Origin: CBDCTM01 sp965222005 | GTDB lineage: Bacteria > Bacteroidota > Bacteroidia > Chitinophagales > Saprospiraceae | DNA length: 64,000 bases | Reading direction: 5' to 3' | Assembly: GCA_965222005.1 (NCBI GenBank) | Contig: OZ244935.1 | Location: forward strand, 4,216,001-4,280,000 | In this document: in pieces, positions 19,142 through 27,172 of the stretch | How positions within the stretch are numbered: position 1 is the stretch's first letter | Layout of the letters: every line of letters begins with the position of its first letter | The notes under the pieces: model-generated | Told to the model about the DNA's origin: nothing | Database searches by the model: none | Seen by the model: the letters and a program-made list of their open reading frames with translations, nothing else | Made by a program: the position numbers and the translations under genes

Positions 19142-20077
19142 TCATGGACTCTGCAATTGCAGCTGCACAATTTTTTCAGCTGTTGCCAAAGCTGCTGACG
19201 TCATGATATCTAAATTGCCAGCGTACTTTGGCAAATAGTGGCCTGCGCCTTGCACTTGAAGTAGCACAGTGGTTTTGAGGCCATGCCGCCGGCCGAGACC
19301 TTCAATAAATACCGGATCAGATTCTGGAATGTCTTCAAACTGCACTTCCTGATGTAAGCTGTAGCCTGGCACATATTGCTGAACTTTGGCAATCATCTGG
19401 TGGATACTTTGACGCACGGCTTCCCGATCGGCCATTTCGCTAAGCGTAAAGATCGTATCGCGCATTACCAAAGGCGGCTCAGCCGGATTGAGGATGATGA
19501 TAGCCTTACCTTTCGCAGCTCCGCCTACTTTTTCAATAGCATGAGCGGTGGTTTCGGTAAATTCATCGATGTTGGCACGGGTGCCCGGTCCAGCTGATTT
19601 GCTTGCAATGGAAGCTACAATTTCGCCATAATGGACTTTTGCCACTTGTGATACGGCTGCTACGATGGGAATAGTGGCTTGCCCGCCGCAGGTAACCATA
19701 TTGATGTTGGCGGCATCCATATTGACATCGAGGTTGACGGGAGGAACTACAAAAGGACCTATCGCAGCCGGGGTAAGGTCGATCACGCGCTTATCCTCAA
19801 ATGGTCGTATGCGGTCGAAGTTGTAAATATGTGCCTTGGCAGAAGTTGCATCAAAAACAATTTTGATTTCCGGCCAAATCGGCATTTCGATCAAGCCATC
19901 TATACCTTTACAGGTGGTAGCTACACCCATCCGCGCAGCTCGGGCCAATCCGTCGGATTCAGGATCGATGCCTACCAGGGCTGCTACCTCCAGCAATTTT
20001 GAAGTCCGTAATATTTTGATCATCAAGTCGGTGCCAATATTTCCCGAGCCGATGATTGATATTTTGGTTTTATTCAT
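19142..20077 (-). CDS. mhpF: Acetaldehyde dehydrogenase (acylating)
   Basis: Oxidises acetaldehyde with CoA and NAD to acetyl-CoA; DmpF/MhpF family. The 311-residue protein has an N-terminal Rossmann motif ([13 protein letters not shown]) and the catalytic Cys130 in [11 protein letters not shown]. The C-terminal part contacts the partner aldolase in known structures. It is the middle gene of the three-gene unit: 47 bp after the hydratase and 34 bp before the aldolase. Confidence 0.95.
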   Translation of the reverse strand: MNKTKISIIGSGNIGTDLMIKILRTSKLLEVAALVGIDPESDGLARAARMGVATTCKGIDGLIEMPIWPEIKIVFDATSAKAHIYNFDRIRPFEDKRVIDLTPAAIGPFVVPPVNLDVNMDAANINMVTCGGQATIPIVAAVSQVAKVHYGEIVASIASKSAGPGTRANIDEFTETTAHAIEKVGGAAKGKAIIILNPAEPPLVMRDTIFTLSEMADREAVRQSIHQMIAKVQQYVPGYSLHQEVQFEDIPESDPVFIEGLGRRHGLKTTVLLQVQGAGHYLPKYAGNLDIMTSAALATAEKIVQLQLQSP

Positions 20078-20124
20078 ATATGTAGTTGATTAAAAAACAA
20101 GCAAATAGGGTAGGGGAGCGCAAT

Positions 20125-20913
20125 TTATGAGTCTATTTTGACGGAGGCACTTCCTAAACCTTCAAACGTAAGTTCGATGTGATCGCCTGCCTGCAAATCC
20201 GTCATAGGCCCCAGCGCACCAGACAATACGATTTCCCCGGCGCGAAGTGGCTGACCGAGTTGTGCCATCAATTTGGCCAGCCAGAGGGTAGCACTAATTG
20301 GTGAGCCGAGGCAATCAGCACCTTTTCCTTCCGACACTTTTTCACCATTTTTGAACATTCGCATATCGCATTGTAATACATCGACCTGATGCAGTTTTTT
20401 TACTTGGTGTCCTAATATAAAATGGCTGGCTGAAGCATTATCAGCAATGGTGTCTGTGATTTTGATATCCCAGCCTTTGATACGGCTACCGGGAATTTCG
20501 ATGGCGGGAATAACCCAATCAATAGCCCGAATAACATCGGCAGCAATCATCAGTGGATTGTCCAAATCTTTTCCCAGTAAGAAGGCCAGTTCGCCTTCCG
20601 CCTTGGGCTGCATGAGCTCTTTCATTGAAATTTCACCGCCGCTGGGAATGTCCATATCATGATACAACATGCCATAGTCGGGCTGATTGACGCCAAGCTG
20701 TAGCTGCACCAGGGGAGAGGTGAGCCCAATTTTGCGACCCACCAGCCGCGCCCCTTTTTGGATTCGGTATTGGTGATTGATTTCCTGCACTGCATAAGCA
20801 TCTTGTATTGCATCAGCTCCAATCAGCGTGCGTACAGGTTCGCAGTAAGCGTTGTTTTCGGCCGCTGTTCTCAAAAGCTGCGCAGCTGCTTCTATGGCTT
20901 GCTGATTTGACAT
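20125..20913 (-). CDS. mhpD: 2-oxopent-4-enoate hydratase (2-keto-4-pentenoate hydratase family)
   Basis: Hydrates 2-hydroxypenta-2,4-dienoate to 4-hydroxy-2-oxopentanoate, feeding the aldolase encoded downstream. The 262-residue protein starts MSNQQAIEAAAQLL at 20911-20913; an upstream in-frame extension to 20994 runs into the IS end and is rejected. Family motifs are GRKIGLTSPLVQLQLGV, PKAEGELAFLLG, WVIPAIEIPGSRI and the C-terminal SGALGPM. The paralogous 4-oxalocrotonate decarboxylase is so similar that it cannot be fully excluded, but the order hydratase-dehydrogenase-aldolase favours the hydratase. An IS sits 68 bp upstream of the start. Confidence 0.85.
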   Translation of the reverse strand: MSNQQAIEAAAQLLRTAAENNAYCEPVRTLIGADAIQDAYAVQEINHQYRIQKGARLVGRKIGLTSPLVQLQLGVNQPDYGMLYHDMDIPSGGEISMKELMQPKAEGELAFLLGKDLDNPLMIAADVIRAIDWVIPAIEIPGSRIKGWDIKITDTIADNASASHFILGHQVKKLHQVDVLQCDMRMFKNGEKVSEGKGADCLGSPISATLWLAKLMAQLGQPLRAGEIVLSGALGPMTDLQAGDHIELTFEGLGSASVKIDS

Positions 20914-21044
20914 TTTGCAGGACAGATTGTTTTGGCAATGATAATACAATCTGTTGAATAGTAGCCTATCGCAGGTAAGAAGGGCGCAGCCCAAAATGTC
21001 GTTTTTTGTAAATTAGCGTATTGTACACACTAAAAATACGAAAA

Positions 21045-21230
21045 ATGACAGAAGAAGACTTTATGTTCCTAGCGCGTAAAAACTGGGAAAGTTTGAAGAA
21101 ATTGGAAGCAGAGAAGAGTTTTTATGAGTATGAGAAGCAATTTGATGAATTATGGGTGTCGTTTGGCAAGGAGACCTTAGAGAAAATGATAAGTAGCCCT
21201 GGTAATGACCGTCGCAAAAAAAAAAGTTGA
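21045..21230 (+). CDS. ISKra4-like transposase, upstream frame (ORF A)
   Basis: This 61-residue charged peptide begins MTEEDFMFLARKNWESL and ends in RRKKKS at a TGA just after the A10 run (21216-21225). On its own it has no recognised domain. It looks like the N-terminal piece of a transposase whose remainder is in the +1 frame. Reading through with a +1 shift (or -2) at the run gives a fused protein of about 401 residues. A TTG at 21021 is a possible but less likely start. Confidence 0.6.
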   Translation: MTEEDFMFLARKNWESLKKLEAEKSFYEYEKQFDELWVSFGKETLEKMISSPGNDRRKKKS

Positions 21231-22251
21231 GACACGATATGGGAGAATAGAAGTAGAGAAGGTTCACCCTTGGAGTAATGGGGTAAATGGATTTCAAATC
21301 AGCCCCTATTATCAAGAGTTGCAGGCTTATGCGGGTCAAGATGATAATTTTCAAGAGGCCTCACAACGTTTGGATAAATACCTTCGCATCAGTAGTAGTT
21401 CTTCACAGATAGACCGGGTAGTAAAACAATATGGCGGTCAATTGGAACAGGAAAGTGAGACATTAGATGAAACAGCTTACCAAAGCCTGAGGACAAAAGT
21501 GTCGCAAGTTCCGGCTGATAGTGAGGTTTATGTGATGATGGATGGCTGTATGTTATTGACCAGACAAAAGAGTGAGTGGAAAGAAATAAAATTAGGGCGT
21601 ATTTTTCACTCTGCGGACCATTATGAGTTAAGCGATAAACGAAGTTGGATAAGGGATTCTGTCTATACAGCCCACTTTGGGAACCATGAAGACTTTTTAG
21701 GAAAATTAGAGCCATTAGTGGATGAATACGAAGGATTAAAGAACCGGTTAGTTTTTGTAAATGATGGAGCTAAATGGATTTGGAATTGGGTAGATGAATC
21801 TTATCCGCAGAGCACTCAAATATTAGACTTCTATCATGTAGCAGAATATCTGGGAGACTTTGCCAAGGTATTCTTTACCGACAAAGAGAAAAGGTCTGAG
21901 TGGATAAGTCAACAAAAACTATTGCTTTTAAATGATCAGGTTGACAAAGTGATTAAAAGGGTAAAGGCCTTGGATGGTAAGACACAAACCAAAAAAGAAG
22001 CTAAAAAAAAGTTGTTGACTTACTATGGAAATAACACAAAGAGAATGAAATACAAGACCTACAAGGATCAAGGGTTACTCATCGGTTCAGGCCCAATAGA
22101 ATCTGCACACAGAACCGTTATTCAAAAACGGCTCAAACAATCGGGACAACGATGGACTATTAAAGGGGCTCAATTTGTGGCTAACCTGCGAGTAGCCAAC
22201 ATGAGTCAGATGTGGGAAAAAGTAATCAAGCTAATAAAAAATGCTGCCTAG
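21205..22251 (+). CDS. ISKra4-family transposase, main frame (ORF B)
   Basis: The 348-residue frame holds the catalytic DDE core: Asp in VMMDGCML, Asp in FVNDGAKWIWNW and Glu in IGSGPIESAHRTVIQKRLKQ. The SGQRWTIKGAQ tail motif is typical of ISKra4 transposases. The displayed start codon lies inside the upstream frame and before the A10 run, so independent initiation is doubtful and expression through slippage is more likely. The product would cut and rejoin DNA at the element's inverted repeats. Confidence 0.85.
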   Translation: MTVAKKKVETRYGRIEVEKVHPWSNGVNGFQISPYYQELQAYAGQDDNFQEASQRLDKYLRISSSSSQIDRVVKQYGGQLEQESETLDETAYQSLRTKVSQVPADSEVYVMMDGCMLLTRQKSEWKEIKLGRIFHSADHYELSDKRSWIRDSVYTAHFGNHEDFLGKLEPLVDEYEGLKNRLVFVNDGAKWIWNWVDESYPQSTQILDFYHVAEYLGDFAKVFFTDKEKRSEWISQQKLLLLNDQVDKVIKRVKALDGKTQTKKEAKKKLLTYYGNNTKRMKYKTYKDQGLLIGSGPIESAHRTVIQKRLKQSGQRWTIKGAQFVANLRVANMSQMWEKVIKLIKNAA

Positions 22252-22279
22252 CGACATTTTGGGCTGCGCCCGGTAAGAA

Positions 22280-23193
22280 AGAGTAGGTATTATTGCTTAA
22301 AATCACGAAATTGAAAGTATCGCTAAGGTTATAAACTAGCAAATTATGTATTTAACATAACAAAATTATAGGGTCATGTGTATTGTCCTGAAATAGGTTG
22401 ACACTAAGTTTATAACTGTATGAAACCCAGTAAGAAACAACCTATTACGAAAAATACTAAATTATCAAGACATCAGGTGTGGTTCAAAAAGAAAGTTGTC
22501 CAGTTGTGTCTATCCGGTTTGATGGATGCTCACCAAACCTGGAACAAGTATCATATTTCAAAAAAAGGTTATACTTACACAAACGGGAGAAATTGCCCAT
22601 GCCTTTTTGTGTAACGCATTGATAGATAAAGGATAGTGAAATTTTGGTGTTCCCAAAATTAACTATTGATTTAGGCTTGTGTTTTGGGAACGCCGATGAT
22701 GGCTTAAACGTCCGTTTTCTACATAGGTATTATGACTATTAAAAACACCCTTTAGTTTGCTCATTTTCTAATAAAAATAAACCTAGAAAGGGTTTTATCT
22801 AATTTTGAGATGTATGGTGTCCATTAGAACATTACTTTGTTTTGGTGGGCAAATTATCCCGTTTGTGTAGGAAGACCCTAAAACCGAAAATCCATAAAAA
22901 GGGATTAATCAACGCAAACCAAAAACCCCGGCCAACGACCCTAATACTGTCGCTGCCATCACCAGAAATTTCCCAATGGTTCAGTCGTAAACTTCCCGTA
23001 TTTGTACGGACAGCGGATATAAACTTGTCTGTGTCAATAGATAGCGGAAGAACCCTTGAAAGTGAAATAATATTGGCACTTCTGATAATGGCTTGGTCAA
23101 GTATGGCAAATGACATAGTTGGGGAAGTTTGTTCAGACACAATTGTCTATTGAAAATAAACAATCCACTGGATTACTGAACAACTTTTTCATC
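22280..23193. other. 914-bp degenerate region between two IS elements
   Basis: Apart from a possible IS orfA fragment at 22420-22614, no gene is supported here. It starts with the sequence that formerly lay next to mhpD before the IS insertion. Overlapping short frames occur on both strands at about 22830-23160. The minus-strand one ends FGFRVFLHKRDNLPTK, faintly like the C-terminus of formylglycine-generating-enzyme-like domains, but it has no start region and looks decayed. An inverted repeat of GTGTTCCCAAAA and TTTTGGGAAC occurs near 22650-22692. Confidence 0.5.
22420..22614 (+). pseudogene. Possible truncated IS orfA fragment
   Basis: A 64-residue frame begins MKPSKKQPITKNTKLSRHQ and contains VVQLCLSGLMDAHQTWNKYH, resembling the N-terminal helix-turn-helix of an IS3-type OrfA, then loses similarity. 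It is preceded by TGTCCTGAAATAGGTTGACA (from about 22383), which looks like an IS left end. No matching right end or transposase catalytic frame follows. It is best read as a remnant. Confidence 0.35.
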
Positions 23194-23201
23194 AAATATT
23201 C

Positions 23202-24535
23202 CTGATTATAACGGATTGCATTGATTCGTAAAACCACCACGAGAAGCGGAAATGAGTAAATTATGCAACCAGTCTTTGTGATAAACAAAACCATTTAGTC
23301 TGGCAGCCGGACTTTTAAGAACTTGGCTGTCATCCCATGCACTGGGACAAGACGGAACAAAATTATATAAAAGAGCAAAAGCTCGAAAGTTGTTTGACGT
23401 ACTTTCAACAGAAGCATGAAACATCTGTGAATTAAAGGCATGTCGATTCATTGACCTCATTAATCTGTCCAGCATATTGGAGGTTTTGTGGGCAGTTGGA
23501 AAATCTAAATGGACCAACCATCTGTTTTTTTTCTGGCAAAGTTTGAGGATGTTATTTTTCATAGGGCAATCCGTTAAATTAGCCATTGTCCATTCTCTAA
23601 GCCTTCTGATTTGTTGTGCAAGTTGCCTTTTAGAATCAGCTCTGTAGCAATCCCATATTTTATCAGCTACCTGATCAAAATAAGTCTTGAGTTTTTTCGT
23701 AGCTCTGTCGCGAACTTTTAAAAAAGCATGAAGGAAGCACTCAATAATTACGACTTTGACAAATAAATTTTTCCAGGCATTTTGAGTGGCCCACCATCCA
23801 TCTGTATTAAGGGTATGTGGCTGATAATCAGGGGATAAATCCAGTGCTTCGGTTTTAAAATCCTGATACCCAATCTGTAGCGATTCTGTATCAGCATGGG
23901 CACAGGCTGCCATTCCCAAAAAACAGTTTTGACCAATGGTGGTTGCGATATAAGCACGTTGACCACCGACTTTAACATGGTGTTCGTCTGCTAATAAATC
24001 CTTAGGTAAAAGCTCCGGATTTTTTATTGTAGTGCCAACGATGCTGTATTGATGTAAGCAATAATATAGTCGATACCACCACATGGCGTTTTTGCCAAAC
24101 ACAAATGCCAGTGCCCAAAATGGAACCCCAAATTTCAATAAGAATAAAGGACCGGAAACTTCATCGGTTTTACCCCTGAAGTAAGGTAAAATAAAACTTG
24201 GTCGTATTCGATAATTGATACCCGATATCTCTATCTTCCGTAGCTGAATATCCATCTTCTTGGACATCCGATCACGACCATTTAAACAATATCCATTTGC
24301 CATTTGTAAAGGGAAAAGTTCTGGATGTTGATCGTACAAAGATTGGATCACTTCATGCGCTATTGTATTATTCGTCAAAAAAATATCATATTCTGCCTCA
24401 CTTATGGGCAGTACTATTGTCCGATTTTGCTTATCTTTAAGTGCCATTGATTTTGTTTCGTTTTATTAGTTACACTTAAAACATAAGCATTTTCAGTGGC
24501 TTTTTTTATTTATCAACGCAAAACGTTACAATCAG
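23202..24535 (-). mobile_element. Unassigned IS of about 1.33 kb, copy 1, with 8-bp target duplication
   Basis: The ends begin CTGATTATAACGG (left) and CTGATTGTAACGT (right, complement), an imperfect inverted repeat of about 25 bp. Exact direct repeats AAATATTC flank it at 23194-23201 and 24536-24543. It holds one long transposase frame. A near-identical copy lies at 27173-28467 with a different target duplication, so both arrived by transposition rather than by local duplication. Confidence 0.9.
23206..24447 (-). CDS. Putative DDE transposase, copy 1 (full length, 413 aa)
   Basis: The 413-residue protein has candidate acidic catalytic positions in LLADEHHVKVGGQ and TLNTDGWWATQNAW, followed by a Cys/His stretch ECFLHAFLKVRDR. 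The C-terminal half is rich in Lys and Arg. This looks like a mutator/DDE-type transposase, but I cannot name the IS family. Its position inside paired inverted repeats with target duplications supports the role. Compared with copy 2 it has 13 extra residues around WALAFVFGKNAMW. Copy 1 is probably the intact form. Confidence 0.8.
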   Translation of the reverse strand: MALKDKQNRTIVLPISEAEYDIFLTNNTIAHEVIQSLYDQHPELFPLQMANGYCLNGRDRMSKKMDIQLRKIEISGINYRIRPSFILPYFRGKTDEVSGPLFLLKFGVPFWALAFVFGKNAMWWYRLYYCLHQYSIVGTTIKNPELLPKDLLADEHHVKVGGQRAYIATTIGQNCFLGMAACAHADTESLQIGYQDFKTEALDLSPDYQPHTLNTDGWWATQNAWKNLFVKVVIIECFLHAFLKVRDRATKKLKTYFDQVADKIWDCYRADSKRQLAQQIRRLREWTMANLTDCPMKNNILKLCQKKNRWLVHLDFPTAHKTSNMLDRLMRSMNRHAFNSQMFHASVESTSNNFRAFALLYNFVPSCPSAWDDSQVLKSPAARLNGFVYHKDWLHNLLISASRGGFTNQCNPL

Positions 24536-24726
24536 AAATATTCAAATGCACTGATAATAAAAATGCGATTGTGAATACTATTCTATACTATGGAACTTAA
24601 GGTTCTTCATCAAAACTGTATTTTACGCTCAATTCTTTTGGACACAAGGAAGAGAAAGGTCCAAATAAAATAGTTCTTTAAAAGAAAAATGTACGATACT
24701 CCTATTATTCTAAATGTTAAATATCA

Positions 24727-26238
24727 GTAACTGTTCAGAGATGTCCTGCCATAACAAGAGTATTAGCAACAGCATTATCAGTAAACAAACTCTTCAATGC
24801 ATGAAAAACATTGACATTTTGTTTACGAGCAGTCATTATATATGACCTGGTTCTGGCAAAGAATTGGGCACCTTTTACAGATCTAAAACAACCGGATATT
24901 TTCTGCTTGACTTTCATCATTCGAATATCTCTTTCTGAAAAATTATTGTCAAACGGCACCTTAAAGTCGTAGAAAAATCTCAGTATATCTGTTTTGTAGT
25001 CTCTGAATCTTTCCAGTAAATTTCGAGGAGGTGATTTTTTCTTTTTTCCTCTTTTCTTTACAGGTGGTGGTTTGAATGGATTTTGTCTTAAACCTTTTCT
25101 GACAATTTTATCATATAGTGATTCGTACTTTTTGACAGTTGTATATGATATAGCTTGTTGGCCTCTTGCCAGTGCTTTATTTTTCAGATGTAGTAATCTC
25201 AGCAATAAGTCTATTAACTCTTCTGCCCATTTTTGTTCAAATCGTTCTTTTATGAAAACCAAATCTCTTAGCAAATGGGCATTACATAAACTGTGTTTGC
25301 AGTCATATTTGTAATAGCTTTTCCAAAAGTCATGCACTGCAATTCCTTCATATAAAGGCAATATTCCTATGTCCTCCATTGCTAGCTGACCTCTATTTGG
25401 ATGAACTGCATAATAGGCATGCCGGTCGGTCGAACAGCTATGCAACCACCACCTTTTCTTATTGATTCTAAAACCCGTTTCATCAAAACCCAAAACTAAA
25501 CATAAATCCAGTAGAGATTTTAACTTCTCTTCAAAGCTTTCTAGCTTATCAAATGCTTTTTGCCGAAAATTATACAACGACCCTTTACTTAACGAATGGC
25601 CTAACAGATCATTTACTAGTTCTTTTGTCCGCTCATATGGTAATAATTGATAGTCTTGCAAATACACCACCATACTTTTTATATTCGGGCCATATTGAAC
25701 AGCATAATCTACTCCTTGCGGAAATGCTTTATTTACACAACCACAATCGCATTGCTTCACTTCTGAGTGATGCTCCGTTATTCCTATTTTTATCTCCGGA
25801 ATATCATATACTTGCCTTTTCTCTGTATAATCTGCCTTTTGACCTCTTAAATTCTTTTTGCAATTTGTGCAAGTATCAACTTTATGCTTTTCCACTTTAT
25901 CTGGTTGGGCACTTATTTTTAACGTTGTTCCCTCATGACCTTTTTGTCCGCCAGCTTTTTTATTGCTCTTTGGCTTTATGCTTTTTGGAACTTTTTTAAA
26001 GCCATCTGTAGATGGAGGTTTACTGCTATTATTACTATTCTTCGAAAGTTGATCCTCTAACTCTTTTATCCGTGCCTTTAATTGATTTATCTCCTCAGTA
26101 AACAATGAAATTACAAGCTCGAACAGAATCCGATATTCTTCTGGCATTTTATTTATCCGATCTTGTAATTCTTTCGGTAGCATCCCAAAAAATAATTTAT
26201 TTCTCTCTATTATCGTAATTTTAACTCTGAATAATTAC
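24727..26238 (-). mobile_element. IS66-family element, single-gene type
   Basis: A 14-bp imperfect inverted repeat bounds it: GTAACTGTTCAGAG at 24727-24740, and its partner CTCTGAATAATTAC at 26225-26238 (12 of 14 match). Only the TnpC transposase is present; the accessory tnpA and tnpB genes of classical IS66 are absent. The 8 bases on each side do not match, so no target duplication is visible and the exact ends may be off or the flanks rearranged. Confidence 0.7.
24735..26183 (-). CDS. IS66-family transposase (TnpC-like)
   Basis: The 482-residue protein has an N-terminal coiled coil (about 35-50). An SSKPPSTDGF region and a zinc-finger-like segment with Cys pairs (TCTNCKKN, CDCGC) follow. 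The DDE core is Asp in LGFDETGFRI, Asp in GIAVHDFWKSYYKY with Cys-His NAHLLRDL, and Glu in FDNNFSERDIRMMKVKQKISG. These are standard IS66 TnpC motifs and the length is normal. The stop codon overlaps the left inverted repeat. Confidence 0.93.
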   Translation of the reverse strand: MLPKELQDRINKMPEEYRILFELVISLFTEEINQLKARIKELEDQLSKNSNNSSKPPSTDGFKKVPKSIKPKSNKKAGGQKGHEGTTLKISAQPDKVEKHKVDTCTNCKKNLRGQKADYTEKRQVYDIPEIKIGITEHHSEVKQCDCGCVNKAFPQGVDYAVQYGPNIKSMVVYLQDYQLLPYERTKELVNDLLGHSLSKGSLYNFRQKAFDKLESFEEKLKSLLDLCLVLGFDETGFRINKKRWWLHSCSTDRHAYYAVHPNRGQLAMEDIGILPLYEGIAVHDFWKSYYKYDCKHSLCNAHLLRDLVFIKERFEQKWAEELIDLLLRLLHLKNKALARGQQAISYTTVKKYESLYDKIVRKGLRQNPFKPPPVKKRGKKKKSPPRNLLERFRDYKTDILRFFYDFKVPFDNNFSERDIRMMKVKQKISGCFRSVKGAQFFARTRSYIMTARKQNVNVFHALKSLFTDNAVANTLVMAGHL

Positions 26239-26279
26239 AAAGATTATTTAAAATAACGTAACTTTAGGGGGAAATTATC

Positions 26280-27058
26280 GGTTGTGCTAAACAATGTATG
26301 ATGGCTGTTGATTAAGCCAATGGGCAAAAATTAGAAACAGCCGCCATTGAAAAAATAGTTTCTTTGAAAACTTGGTAGAACGTCGTTGAAATCTAGCAAT
26401 TCTAGCACGAATACAGGTGTTACGACCTTCGATGGCTTTAGTATACTCTTTACCGATGAGATGTTTATGTCTAAAAAGAGTAGTTTTAAATCCTTCAAAG
26501 GCATCAGTACACCAATAGTTAATCGTGATTTTGAGGTGCTTGATTTTTAACAGTAGGTATCTAACCTGACGAATGGTTCTTTTGCCCATTGTAAAAGCCA
26601 AAATTTCTCGGGTATCTGGTGCATATGCATAAAATACCCAGACCTTTTTGCCTTTATTTTGAACAAAGGAGTAGAATTCGTCTAGCAAAATCCTGTGATA
26701 ATGCCTCCTTTGAGGAATAATCCGAAGATTTTGAGAATGACTGATAATCAATTGTAATACGCATCGCTGTGATACATTAAAAACACTTGAACAGTCTCGA
26801 ATACCTCCACCATGAATCAAAGAACTAAGAATTTGTTTTTTCACTCGTGGGTTTGCTCCACGATACTGATAAGCAAATTGAAATTGCTTGCGACAGTCCT
26901 TACATAAAAAATTCTGCTTGCCAGTGTTTTTTATGCCGTTTTTAACGACATTAGGACTTTCGCAGTGAGGACACTGGACTTTGATTTCGATTTTGCACAT
27001 ACATCAAAGTTCGTCCTCATTGTGCTTTTTTCAGCATCATACTTTTTAAAGCACTACC
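26280..27058 (-). mobile_element. IS1-family element (779 bp) with 8-bp target duplication
   Basis: The ends are imperfect inverted repeats starting GGTTGTGCTAAACAATGTAT (26280) and GGTAGTGCTTTAAAAAGTAT (complement from 27058). Direct repeats AAATTATC flank it at 26272-26279 and 27059-27066. It has a single transposase frame. It sits only 22 bp upstream of the start of the disrupted CPxC gene at 27088 and may have changed that gene's promoter. Confidence 0.9.
26287..27000 (-). CDS. IS1-family transposase (single-frame InsAB type)
   Basis: The 237-residue protein starts with a zinc finger (CPHCESPNVVKNG then FLCKDCRKQF). A helix-turn-helix with CSSVFNVSQRCV follows, then a DDE domain with Asp in LLDEFYSFV, Asp in YWCTDAFEGF and Glu/Arg in KAIEGRNTCIRARIARFQRRS. 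Fused single-frame versions of IS1 transposase are common outside enterobacteria. It appears intact. Confidence 0.92.
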   Translation of the reverse strand: MCKIEIKVQCPHCESPNVVKNGIKNTGKQNFLCKDCRKQFQFAYQYRGANPRVKKQILSSLIHGGGIRDCSSVFNVSQRCVLQLIISHSQNLRIIPQRRHYHRILLDEFYSFVQNKGKKVWVFYAYAPDTREILAFTMGKRTIRQVRYLLLKIKHLKITINYWCTDAFEGFKTTLFRHKHLIGKEYTKAIEGRNTCIRARIARFQRRSTKFSKKLFFQWRLFLIFAHWLNQQPSYIV

Positions 27059-27172
27059 AAATTATCTTCATGGATAAATAAATTTAAATGTCTTGGAAAA
27101 CAACAGCTTATGATGGAACAAAAAAATTCACATGTCCTGTTTGTATGGAGCAAATTGATAATATAAAAGTTC

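Larger units (their letters stand above)
20982..22271 (+). mobile_element. ISKra4-like insertion sequence (1290 bp) with 8-bp target duplication
   Basis: The ends are perfect 20-bp inverted repeats, 20982-21001 and 22252-22271, starting GGGCGCAGCCC. Flanking direct repeats GGTAAGAA at 20974-20981 and 22272-22279 mark the insertion. The element carries two overlapping frames (21045-21230 and 21205-22251) joined by an A10 run at 21216-21225. It has landed 68 bp upstream of the mhpD start, so whatever lay directly upstream is now on its far side, to the right of 22271. Confidence 0.93.

Noticed and set aside
20125..20994. Upstream-extended 289-aa reading of mhpD
   Set aside because: The first 27 residues run into the IS inverted repeat, and family similarity starts at MSNQQAIEAA (20913).
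22832..23153. Overlapping 102-103-aa frames on both strands
   Set aside because: They are mirror shadows of each other. The minus frame ends FGFRVFLHK, weakly like a formylglycine-enzyme tail, but no conserved upstream part is present.
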